From positions 434,001 to 498,000 of the forward strand of contig JAIVFJ010000001.1 in NCBI GenBank assembly GCA_025765615.1: a stretch of 64,000 nt of DNA, in the 5' to 3' direction. Positions 1-9,189 of the stretch are shown piece after piece. This DNA comes from Zopfochytrium polystomum. Its lineage: Eukaryota; Chytridiomycota; Chytridiomycetes; Chytridiales; Chytridiaceae. The stretch's first letter is position 1, and the number at the start of each line of letters is the position of its first letter. The notes beneath the pieces are model-generated. The model was not told the DNA's origin. It did no database searches and was given only the letters and a program-made list of their open reading frames with translations. Position numbers and translations under genes: made by a program.

Positions 1-837
1 CCCCACCCACGGCCCCTTAAGAGGAGCCCCACAAAGGGATCCATGTACACACCCTGGGCGTGTACCATCTCACTCACTACCCTCAGCTTTGTGAGCCAGA
101 TGGATTTGAAGGGACTCTGTATTGGTGCCAAAGGACAGAAATCAGATTGAAGAAAAAAAGGAAAAAGCGAAATGGCCCAAAAACAGAGAGAGAGAAAATT
201 GACAAGTCAACCCCCCTGACTTGGAGCATCCACCACAAATGCTCCAAGTCCCCCCCAACCCTATGCAAGTATGTACAAGTGCAAAAAATAAATAATAAAT
301 TAGGCGGGCTTGGGGTACAGCCTGTCAGGCACCCCATCCCTAGGCAGTCAGGCAGTCTCTGTTAGTCACTGAAAAAGAAAATATGTTGAGAAAACCCTGG
401 CGCATCGGAAACTGTTAAGACGAAAGTAGTAAAAGCAGGCCCAATAAGAAAGACGGGTTAGCTGCAAATACACTTTGATAACGCCTTGGAAACTAAAGAA
501 CCGGGAATAATAATAGGGGTCCCAATCCTTGCAGTTTTATGATAGGTACAATTGTTTTTGCGAATAAAGTCCCTAGACTTTATCACTGAGACCTCAGTGT
601 AGTCTCACAATTGCGACATAAGGAATATCTATATAAATAGCTCAATTGTCAGTTAATAGATTTGCACTTCACACAACGTACCCCTTCCAGTTTAGTACAC
701 CCTGTAAAAGTCTACTTAACTAGCTGCCCCTCGTCGCATTCCAAATCACAACAGGAGGCGCGCTGTGGACTCTGAACACAAAACAGGCCAGAAACCTGGA
801 AAAAACCAAAATACAGAATGTTTTTGGCCTAGTTGTC
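1..837. other. Stretch without a recognisable gene
   Basis: No open frame here has a recognisable domain, and the frames that exist are short and overlap on both strands. The composition is A-rich with low-complexity patches. It lies beside retrotransposon debris and is probably decayed repeat sequence, but I recognise no specific family. Confidence 0.4.
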
Positions 838-1180
838 TCAAAAGCAAGCAGCTTGTTGCAGAAAAGGAGGCATTTTTACTTGTTTTTTGGGAATCCAGTG
901 ATTTGTGCAATCTCTGATGAGAGCCCAGTTTTCCTCACATACAGAAATCCAGTGATTGGCGCAATCACTGGTTTCTAAGCGCCGTGTGCTCGGTGTTGTA
1001 GAGTCAAAAAAGGCAGCAAGAAGATTGCACAGGCAAGAGCGCAGCAAGGAGAAGGCAGAAAATCACATAAGAGCGTGTTACTAAACAGTGCCGCTCTGCA
1101 GTATTGTGCACTATTCTTCTGCATGTATTGCGCACTTGTTGCCTTTGCCAATCTCTTTTTATTGAGAACAGATTAGCGCC
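838..1180 (-). repeat. Degenerate LTR related to retrotransposon family A
   Basis: Several blocks match the family-A LTR read on the - strand. There are two diverged copies of the GATTGGTGCAATC-type motif (near 900 and 955), and a block at about 1140-1172 matches the LTR's AATAAAAAGAGAT region and the following GAACAGATTAG. The tandem GGAATTCC repeats of other family-A LTRs are missing. Similarity is patchy, so this is an old or diverged copy and its ends are approximate. Confidence 0.45.
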
Positions 1181-1362
1181 TCCAAGCTTCCTATCAATTA
1201 TTTAATTAGGGTCAAAAATGATCATTGGGACCTTCAACGTCATTAATAAGATATCACGATATTTATCATCGATAAATCGAAAGTTTTATCATTAATATTT
1301 GGGTTAAAGCAGCTGTGCATTTTCACCCCCAAAAGTATGCATCAGGGGGTTCACTTTCTCCG

Positions 1363-2280
1363 TTACCTGCTTACTTGGAAGTGCCTTAGCCCTTCTCGTC
1401 CAGTCAATGTTGTGGAGTAAATCCAGCAGTGGTTTGCATGGTGGGTCTTTGAGCTGCTGCAACTTGTTGGTAAGGCCAGCATCTGGGGGATTCGGATTAG
1501 ATATTGAAAAATCATGTCCGCCAACTCTGACACCAATTTAGATTGGGGAGATCCGCGTCTGTCTGAAAAGTTGAAACATCCATCAAATGGGTAGATAACT
1601 GGTTTTTTTGGACAGACACCAGCGGATATCTGCCGTACCTGGACCACTTCATGTTCAATTTGTGCTAGTTCTGTGGAAGGCTGTCGTTCAGCTGCCACTG
1701 CAGGTGTTGGTTCTGAGAATTGATCCACGCAAACATTGGCTTCACGAAGGAGGTTGGTGATGTTTTGTTCAGTTGATGTAGGTTTGTCTTTGCTGAGGAG
1801 TGGTGTAAGCTGATGAATGAGGTCCGGAGCAATATCCTCTGTTGCTGAAGTTCTGAGGCGAGGGAAAGTGTCTTCTACAACCACAAGGTCATCCAATCGA
1901 TGAGTGATTACTCTACCCGTGCTGATGTCAATCAAACGAGCGATGGAACGACCAATGTTTCCAATGTAAATTGCTGGTCGAGCGCATTCTGCAAGCTTTT
2001 TAAACTGATGCGTTTGTCCACATTCCTTTGCTGTGATGTGATACAAACATCCTGAGCCAAAAACTCTGAATTGACTGATGCATGGAGGGAATCCAAGAAG
2101 TGTTTCAACTGGAGACAGTAATCCCAGCTGAGGACAGGAAGTGTATTGATGATATCTACTGCATGTCGAATCGCGTATCCCCACCATGACCATGGTGAAC
2201 CAGCATGTCTTAGAAGGGATCGTGTGACATCCCTGACTGTTCGAACTGCTCACTCCGCTTTCCCATTCAGCTCAGGTGTA
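1363..2280 (-). pseudogene. Copia family-B integrase C-terminal fragment
   Basis: The - strand frame starts inside the integrase catalytic core at the TPELNGKAE-type motif and runs through the integrase C-terminal region. It is closely similar to the integrase of the larger family-B element at 20,628-22,280, including the HRLDDLVV stretch. After a VVQVRQ segment the two copies diverge: this one continues for about 90 residues, whereas in the larger copy R4 begins at the same place. The N-terminal integrase, protease and gag are absent, so it is a dead fragment. Confidence 0.75.
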
Positions 2281-2860
2281 TGAGACCCTGAGAGCACCTG
2301 AGAGAGATTTCGTCATATAGTCCGCAGGCTGTTCTCTTCCAGCAATCCATTCAAGCTGTACTACTTTTTGTTCCACAAGTTCTCGAATATACTGATACTT
2401 TACCATGATATGCTTTGACTGATTGGTGTAAAGGTCATTTGAACTGAGGTTGATCACACTGCTGTTGTCATTGTAGATGACAAGAGGAGTTGGAGACGGA
2501 AATTGAAGTGCTGAGTAGAGTTGGGATTGTGCCTTAAGTTCTCGTCCCAGTTCAGATACAGCTACATATTCAGCTTCCTGCGGTGACAACATGACAGTGC
2601 TGCTCCGAACAGATGTCCAACTAATAGCGGTTCCTCCAAATAAAACATAGCAGCCAAGCTGTGATTTCCCATCAGAGTGGACACCTCGGGTAGTGTTGGA
2701 GTAATCAGCTATATCTGTGCAGTTGTGAGAATAGAATAAACCATACTCACTATTACCGTTGAGATATTTGAGAACCCGAATAAGGATCGTCATGTGTTGC
2801 TCGCTGGGATCCTTGCTGAAGGCACCAAGGTATGAAACTGCTGCCGCAAGGTCTGGTCAC
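2281..2860 (-). pseudogene. Copia family-B RT end / RNase H fragment
   Basis: The - strand frame (2272-2793, continuing in part to 2860) encodes the last part of a copia reverse transcriptase and the RNase H domain. Visible motifs are the HSDGKSQLGCY block, SPQEAEYVAVSELG and the SKHIMVKYQYIRELV segment. On the - strand it lies upstream of the integrase fragment, the reverse of the IN-RT-RH order of an intact element, so two pieces have been joined by rearrangement. It ends abruptly at 2861 against repeat R3. Confidence 0.75.
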
Positions 2861-3048
2861 GTGTTTTTTTATTTTTATTTTTTTTTATATTGTTCCAGCC
2901 CTGAAGGGCCAACGGGAAGAGAAAGCGCCATCAATGGTGAACCGTTATAGGCTACGTCCAGGTATCACCTAGACAAACCCACCCCACGCACTACGGACTT
3001 ACAGGGTCGCCAGGCATCTCCACCGCACCACTCCTTGTGATTCAAGAC
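2861..3048 (+). repeat. Interspersed repeat R3, copy 1
   Basis: A T-rich start (2861-2893) is followed by a body that recurs near the end of the window at about 63,400-63,600. Shared landmarks are GCC(C)TGAAGGGCC or CCGAAGGGGCC, GGGAAGAGAA, GCCATCAA(T/C)GGTGAAC, GGTATCACCT and GACTTACAGGGTC. The two copies are clearly homologous but diverged. No coding capacity is seen. The copy is cut off by the family-A LTR that begins at 3049. Confidence 0.6.
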
Positions 3049-4222
3049 TGTTGAGATTCGACCCACGGGGTACACTAGGCCCGTTACTGTTGATCCCTTT
3101 GAGTACTTTCCATCCAATCACATTGGATGGGGTGTTTGAAGGGCTCAGTAGATTCAATACTTGAATGGGGCGCTCGGAAGGGCTAATCTGTTCTCAATAA
3201 AAAGAGATAGACAAACACAGCTGTTGTTCCAGCTTTGTTCATCCTACTGGTAGGAACAATGCAGTTAGAACATGCACAAAAACGCTCAAACTACGCACTC
3301 TGCACATGTAACACAGCACAGCAAGCATGCAGAAGCAGTGTACCACTGCCCAATGCTCCGGAATTCCGCTCTCTGCATCGGAATTCCACTCTCTGCACCG
3401 GAATTCCGCACTCTGCATCGGAATTCCGCTTCCTGATCTGGAATTCCAGCTTTCCTGCTGTTCTGTGCAATCTGAGCAATGCAACAGGCATTTAGGAATC
3501 AGGGATTGCACCAATCACTGCATTTCTAAAAGTGAGATAAAAACTAAGCTCACCAGAGATTGCACCAATCATTGGATTTCTAAAAACAAGGAAAAAAGCG
3601 GCTTGTTTCCCAAACAAGCTTCCTGATTTGGAAACAACCAAACCAATTTACAAGCAACTGCTTCTCAAACAAGCTGTAAATTGGTTCCTGGTGGTACTCA
3701 GCCCAGACAAAGTGCTCAGCCCAAGGTGGTACTCAGCCCTGGCTGGTACTTAGCCCAGGGTGGTGCACAGCCCAGGCTGGTACTCAGCCCTGGGTGGTGC
3801 TCAGCCCAGGCTGGTACTCAGCCCTGGCTGGTATTCAGCCCTGAGTGATGCCCAGCACTGGGTGGTACTCAGCCCTGAATGGGTACTTAGCCCAGGCTGG
3901 GGGTTGGTGCTCAGCCTGTTTTATCTCATTTCTGTGGCCTGCTCTGTGTAGCCCACTGCTCCCTCTGTTTTCTGATGGCTCCAACCTGCAGGAGTATAAA
4001 AGCAGCAACCTCTCACAGAGATCAAACAAGGAATCCAACCCCCTCCTTGCTGCTTTGACAGAATCCAGTGCAAAACAAGCCAATCTCTCTTCCTCCATTT
4101 GCTCTCTCTTCCATCTCTGCCCACTCACTCCTCTCACTTTTCCATCATCACTGCTCTCTCTCTCTCTCTCTCTTCATCCTCACACACACCAAGTCCCTCC
4201 AGTCCTGGGTGGGATTTCATCA
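3049..4222 (+). repeat. 5' LTR of family-A copia element
   Basis: The LTR begins TGTTGAGATTCG and ends GGGATTTCATCA (TG...CA termini). The same ends are seen in the solo LTR at 5313-6805 (inverted) and the copy at 11,561-13,055. It contains an AATAAA signal near 3193, a block of 20-bp repeats around EcoRI-like GGAATTCC cores (about 3359-3450), a second minisatellite based on CAGCCCWGG (about 3690-3915) and a TATAAAAG box at 3995-4002, probably the promoter. A CT-rich tract follows at about 4150-4180. Unlike the two longer copies it lacks the nested family-B LTR. Confidence 0.85.
3690..3915 (+). repeat. CAGCCC minisatellite inside LTR-A
   Basis: About a dozen imperfect units of roughly 18-20 bp have the form GGTGGTACTCAGCCCTGGCT, alternating TACTCAGCCC, TGCTCAGCCC and TGCACAGCCC variants. 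The block recurs in the other family-A LTRs: inverted at about 5940-6125 and 42,790-42,980, direct at about 12,240-12,425. Unit number differs between copies. Confidence 0.8.
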
Positions 4223-4435
4223 CAAAGCTACCTACAAGCCGTTGGCCACACTTGTACGCTCGAACAGGGCCCTGCTACTCTTACAAGAAAAGGGTTTCTG
4301 ACTCTAAACAAGACCAACCTGTCTGTGAGCACCGGCTCACCAGCTACTTTAAGGCAACAAAGGGCTCTTGGCTCTCTACAAGAAAAGGGCTACCGCTCTA
4401 AACAAGTCCACTGGTCCACCAAGCCGCTACTTAGC

Positions 4436-5312
4436 ATGTCTTCTTCGACCCCCAAGGCTGTCCGCTTCTCTTCTTACGGCTACCAGGCTTGGGAACTGCA
4501 TGTGGAAGAAGTCATCAAGCCGGTCATGGCATACAATCTTGTTGCCAGCTTCCTCAAGCCTGATTACTTCGGTACGTTCAACGAGCACTGCACCAAGGTC
4601 GGCATCAGCGCTGCTCCTCCCAGTATTGGTTCTCGCCCTGAATCCTCTGCAACGGCGGAGGCCAAGGCTGCGTACAGTGAGATGTACCGTCTGCACCACG
4701 CTGCCCTTGACAAGTACCACACTGGTATACGCCAAGAACACAAGATCTACAGGGAGCTTGAGGCCCAACACGACAAGGCGGTTGCTACCCTCGACTCCTG
4801 CTCGCGCATTGAGGATGTGCGCTCCATCAATGCGGCAAACATCACCAACTGCGCTGACCGGTACAAGTGGCTCAATGACAAGTACGCCCTGCAGGACCAC
4901 ACTGGTTCACAGCAGGACAAGTGGCTTGCGACTTACAGTCATTTGGCAAAACCCAGAGACTCTGGTCTGGCAGTTCAGGAGTGGTACACCACTCTGACCA
5001 CACTGGTCACGGATTGGCCGAAGCATTTCAAATGTACTGCCACCACTTGCAGGGGTGTGACAAACATCCTGCGTTCTGCCATCATCCACAAAGCAAGGGA
5101 AACGATGCCTGGACATGAAATCTTCTCTGGCGTTCGTCAAAATCTTCTCAAGGGGCTGTCAGGCTACGCCAACACCAGCGATCTCGTCAAGGAGTTGACA
5201 AACTGCCACACGCTGTACCAGCAAAGCAAAGAGAAGAACAGCAGACACTCTGCTCACCACGGCACTTCTGAGATGGAAACAGCTGCTTCAGCAAAGACCT
5301 CAGTGGCAACCA
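4436..5312 (+). pseudogene. Copia family-A gag, 5' part (interrupted by solo LTR)
   Basis: An open frame starts with ATG at 4436 and encodes the N-terminal capsid region of a copia Gag. It is rich in charged helices, and no zinc-binding motif is present in this half. The same protein is encoded in the truncated element on the - strand at 41,489-42,727, where reading continues without the interruption. Here the frame meets a solo family-A LTR at 5313, and the few codons read into the LTR are not gag. The 5-bp AACCA at 5308-5312 is the left target-site duplication. Confidence 0.8.
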
Positions 5313-5693
5313 TGATGAAATCCCACACAGGACTGGAGGGACTTGGTGTGTGTGGGGATGAAGAGAGAGAGAGAGAGAGAGCAGTGATGATGGAAAAGGG
5401 AGAGAAGTGAGAGGATGGAGAGAGGAGAGAGGAGTGAGTGGGCAGAGCTGGAAGAGAGAGCAAATGGAGGAAGAGAGATTGGCTTGTTTTGCACTGGATT
5501 CTGTCAAAGCAGCAAGGAGGGGGTTTTTTTTCCTTGTTTGATCTCTGTGAGAGGTTGCTGCTTTTATACTCCTGCAGGTTGGAGCCATCAGAAAACAGAG
5601 GGAGCAGTGGGCTGCACAGAGCAGGCCACAGAAATGAGATAAAACAGGCTGAGCACAAACCCCCATCCTGGGCTAAGTACCAATTCAGGGCTG

Positions 5694-5941
5694 TGTTAGA
5701 TTTTGGGTTTTTGCAGTAAGCAGTGTGCAAGAGCAACACCTCACACTGTGGTGCATGGGAGCACCAACTGTGATGAGGATTTGGTGCATTTTTTGTCACC
5801 TGGTCTTTGTCACAATTTTGTATAAAGCCAAACAGCATACATTGTACAACAGTCTCCTGTCTCAGCTTCACCATCACAAGAGAGTAGTCCACAAGAGAGT
5901 AGTTCACCACCATCCACAATCAGCAGCAGTCATTTCTTTCA
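5694..5941 (-). mobile_element. Solo family-B LTR nested in the solo LTR-A
   Basis: This 248-bp unit starts TGTTAGATTTTGGG and ends GTCATTTCTTTCA in + orientation, the 5'-3' sense of the family-B LTR on this strand (family-B elements elsewhere lie mostly on the - strand). GGCTG at 5689-5693 and 5942-5946 forms a perfect 5-bp target-site duplication. The host LTR sequence is continuous across it, as seen in the uninterrupted LTR at 3885-3930. It carries a TATAAAG-like box inside. Confidence 0.9.
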
Positions 5942-6368
5942 GGCTGAGCACCACCCAGGGCTGGGCATCACTCAGGGCTGAGTACCAGCCAGGGCTGAGT
6001 ACCAGCCTGGGCTGAGCACCACCCAGGGCTGAGTACCAGCCTGGGCTGTGCACCACCCAGGGCTAAGTACCAGCCAGGGCTGAGTACCACCTTGGGCTGA
6101 GTACTTTGTCTGGGCTGAGTACCACCAGGAACCAATTTACAGCTTGTTTGAGAAGCAGTTGCTTGTAAATTGGTTTGGTTGTTTCCAAATCAGGAAGCTT
6201 GTTTGGGAAACAAGCCGCTTTTTTCCTTGTTTTTAGAAATCCAATGATTGGTGCAATCTCTGGTGAGCTCAGTTTCTATCTCACTTTTAGAAATGCAGTG
6301 ATTGGTGCAATCCCTGATTCCTAAATGCCTGTTGCATTGCTCAGATTGCACAGAACAGCAGGAAAGCT

Positions 6369-6498
6369 GGAATTCCGGATCAGGAAGCGGAATTCCGATG
6401 CAAAGTGCGGAATTCCGGTGCAGAGAGTGGAATTCCGGTGCAGAGAGCGGAATTCCGGTGCAGAGAGCGGAATTCCGGTGCAGAGAGCGGAATTCCGG
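6369..6498 (-). repeat. GGAATTCC minisatellite in LTR-A
   Basis: About seven tandem units of roughly 20 bp are each built on a GGAATTCCG core (containing GAATTC) followed by GTGCAGAGAGC or a variant. Equivalent blocks occur in every family-A LTR here with different copy number: about five at 3359-3450, seven at 11,869-11,998, three at 13,268-13,315, four at 43,225-43,295 and three degenerate ones near 48,126-48,175. Confidence 0.85.
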
Positions 6499-6810
6499 AG
6501 CATGGGGCAGTGGTACACTGCTTCTGCATGCTTGCTGTGCTGTGTTACATGTGCAGAGTGCGTAGTTTGAGCGTTTTTGTGCATGTTCTAATTGCATTGT
6601 TCCTACCAGTAGGATGAACAAAGCTAGAACAACAGCCGCCTTTGCCTATCTCTTTTTATTGAGAACAGATTAGCCCTTCCGAGCGCCCCATTCAAGTATT
6701 GAATCTACTGAGCCCTTCAAACACCCCATCCAATGTGATTGGATGGAGTTCTCAAAGGGATCATCAGTAACGGGCGTAGTGTACCCCGTGGGTCGAATCT
6801 CAACAAACCA

Positions 6811-7280
6811 AGAAGAGCAAAATCGGTGAGGCACTCAACGGCAAGCCTACTTGTGACCTTCATGGAATCTGGGTCTCACACTCTCGCGAGGAATGCCTCA
6901 ACTTCCCTCACGGGAAGTCAGAGCCAGCTCGCCCTGCAAAGAAGGCCAAGGGCAAGCAGCCTGCACACGCCAAAGAAGCCAAGGCCACGTCAGCTGATTC
7001 CAAGAAAGCTACTGAGACTGCCAAGATTGCACGTGAGGTGGCCGCTAAAGAACACCACCAAGCCTCTTGCGCAGCCTCTGAGGACTCTCCTCCCCACAAA
7101 TGTTACAGGATGGATACTCCACCACCACCTCCTGAAGCAGAAGACGTCGAAATGTTGGAGTTCAGTACTGAGGGTGCTGCGCGCCTTGCAGACAGACACT
7201 TCAGCTCTGGACGACTTCCTTTCAGTAGAAAGGGCACTTGCGGCACGGGAGTTTGAATTGGAACATGCCAGGCCGTTGAG
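6811..7280 (+). pseudogene. Copia family-A gag, 3' part
   Basis: This continues gag after the solo LTR, in the same frame as the 5' part once the insert and one AACCA are ignored. It encodes a Cys/His cluster (CDLHG...HSREEC) where copia Gag carries a zinc knuckle, then a Lys/Ala-rich segment and a proline run (PPPPP) before the protease. Near 7190 the sequence GACAGACA replaces the single GACA of the copy near 41,585, a 4-bp duplication that shifts the frame. The Cys of HSCEEC in the other copy is Arg here. Both changes indicate decay. Confidence 0.75.
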
Positions 7281-8050
7281 GTGGAGGAGGAATTTGAAGT
7301 GGAACTCACAGTTACACTTCTTGACGGCAGAATGGATCCAGACTGGATCACTGACAACATTGTCTCAAACGTCGGCTACAAAGTGATGAACGAATCTGGA
7401 CGTTTCCTCTACCGCAATGTCACCTACCGCCGCATCTACGAGACTGCGCTGATGACAAGACTTGCTGGCGGCAACCCACACCAGGTCATCCTTGACTCTG
7501 GGGCTTCCAGGACAATGTCGCCTTGTGAAGAGCACTTCACAAACTTGCGGCCCACCTCCCAGCAGATCAAAACAGCTGACGGCTTTACAACTGCCACTGG
7601 AGTGGGCGACTTCACCCTGTTCGTTAACGGAAGAGCTCTCATCATGAGGAACTCGCTCTATGTGCCAGAGTTCTCAGACACTCTACTCTCGGTTCAGCAA
7701 ATCGTGCGGCAGACAGGTCACAACGTGACTTTCACAGCAGACACAGCCCTATTGCATCCTCGGGTACATGGTTCAGACTTTACCATTGCTCATAGGGACA
7801 CAGGGAATGTCTATGTTGTGGACCCTTCTCTTCTGACGGGACATAATGGTCTCGACAGGGCAGAACTTGGAAGGGACGCGCCGACTCCTTCGGGGGACAC
7901 CCCAGGTGAGTTGCAACAGCAAACTGCTCCTTTGCAAACTGCAACCCCAACTTTAAGTCAAACTGACCCAGACCCTTTACCAAACCCTCAGAACATTGAA
8001 GCAGTCCGAGCTCTTCCCAAGAAATTGGTCACCTGTCTTTATCTTCTTTG
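7281..8050 (+). CDS. Copia family-A protease region
   Basis: The open frame encodes the aspartic protease of the copia polyprotein. The catalytic motif is LDSGASRTMSP at about residues 71-81, with the usual Asp-Ser-Gly, followed by a hydrophobic YVPEF...LLSVQQI segment typical of copia proteases. The protease would cut the Gag-Pol polyprotein inside the virus-like particle. The frame probably continues from gag, since the first Met shown is not a convincing start. It ends at a stop near 8051, where the integrase frame begins, so at least one frame change separates PR from IN. Confidence 0.75.
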
Positions 8051-9187
8051 AAGCGTACTTGGTCAAATCTGAATAAAGTTGGTCATTCATTTTTCCTCAT
8101 TCATGACATTCCCTGCGTGACATGTGATGTTGGGAAATTGAAAGCTTCGCCTATCCACTCCACTTCCAGACCAAACACCACACTGCTTGGTCGTTTACAC
8201 ACTGATGCTGTCCCACTGCCCGCACGTGGACACCAATGTGAAAAACATTGGCAACTGGTTGTGGAAGAGTCAACCCGTTGGCTTGACATTGAGTTCCTCA
8301 ACTCTTTGTCCGACGCGCCCACAAGATTCCAGTCTACGATCGAAAGGTTTGAACAACAACATGGCAAACATATCACATCTGTGCGCTGTGACAGGGGGGA
8401 AATCTTCAAAGATGGAGAATTCAAAACTTGGGCCAATACTCGGCATCCTCCTATTGTTTTAGAACCTAGTCCTGCATTCACCAAGGAATTCAATGGGCTG
8501 GTAGAACGTCAGGTCAACACTCTCAAAGACATGGCACACTGCATGCTCTAAGAGTCACGATTGCCCCACTCTTTCTTTGTGTATGCAGTCTGCTACGCAG
8601 CATACATCAAGAACAGGGTTTACCACTCTTACACTAAGAAAACACCTTACGAAGCTTGGTACGGTGAAAAGCCAAATGTTGATTACATCCGCACCTTTGG
8701 CTGTTTGGTTATCCACCGTATCCCAAAGGAAAAGCGAACGCTTAAACATCCTGACAAAGGGGCATCAGGCATATTCTTAGGGTATAAAGGAAACACTCTT
8801 CCAGTTGTCTACGACTTGAAAACCCAGAGAATATCGGAACACTTCCATGTCTCCTTTCACGAAAATGTTTTTCCTGGCATTGTGCGGAACTGGAGACAGT
8901 TCCTTCATGACTCCCGCTTGAAGGAATGGGGACCAGTCCAACCCACAGCTCAGGATTTCCAATATCTTTCCTCCTCGTTGCATACCCCTGCTATGTCCAC
9001 TGATCCAGATGTGGCACATCCTGACGCTCTGTCTGACTCACAAGAAGACGATGTACCACCTGCAGAATCACAGGGGGGAGATCTACAGCCAGGTATGCTA
9101 TACGACGCTTCTGATTCTGAACCAGAGTCAATACCTGATGAACAGGAAATCCCTCCTAGGGAGCGCTCAACTTCCCTGACATTCTAG
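8048..9187 (+). pseudogene. Copia family-A integrase (in-frame stop)
   Basis: The frame encodes an rve-type integrase core. The catalytic acids are visible as HTD, then CDRGEIF, then GLVER (D, D, E). A weak N-terminal H/C zinc region includes CVTC. The C-terminal part has the TPYEAWYG...RTFGC segment typical of copia integrases and an acidic linker before RT. A TAA near 8549 interrupts the frame just after the catalytic Glu; the same frame resumes at once, so this is a nonsense mutation. The truncated element at 40,229 breaks off at almost this point, so it cannot show whether the stop is shared. Confidence 0.8.
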
Positions 9188-9189
9188 CT

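Larger units (their letters stand above)
5313..6805 (-). mobile_element. Solo family-A LTR inserted in gag (carries nested LTR-B)
   Basis: The insert begins TGATGAAATCCC and ends CGAATCTCAACA, the exact reverse complement of the LTR-A termini. It is flanked by a perfect 5-bp target-site duplication, AACCA at 5308-5312 and 6806-6810. Removing insert and one AACCA rejoins the gag frame, as the uninterrupted copy near 41,970 confirms. It is 1493 bp long against 1174 for the 5' LTR, mostly because it contains a 248-bp family-B LTR at 5694-5941 and more GGAATTCC repeat units (6369-6498). Confidence 0.92.

Noticed and set aside
3690..3915. CAGCCC repeat block considered as a CRISPR array
   Set aside because: Units are contiguous, imperfect and lack unique spacers, the sequence is eukaryotic, and the block recurs as part of each LTR.
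4140..4190. CT microsatellites in LTRs considered as independent repeats or CRISPR-like arrays
   Set aside because: They are simple dinucleotide runs within LTR-A; no spacer/repeat alternation exists anywhere in the window.
3845..4435. Long open frame upstream of gag suggesting a larger N-terminus
   Set aside because: It lies inside the LTR and leader; the truncated family-A copy and the position of ATG 4436 after the LTR show that gag starts at 4436.
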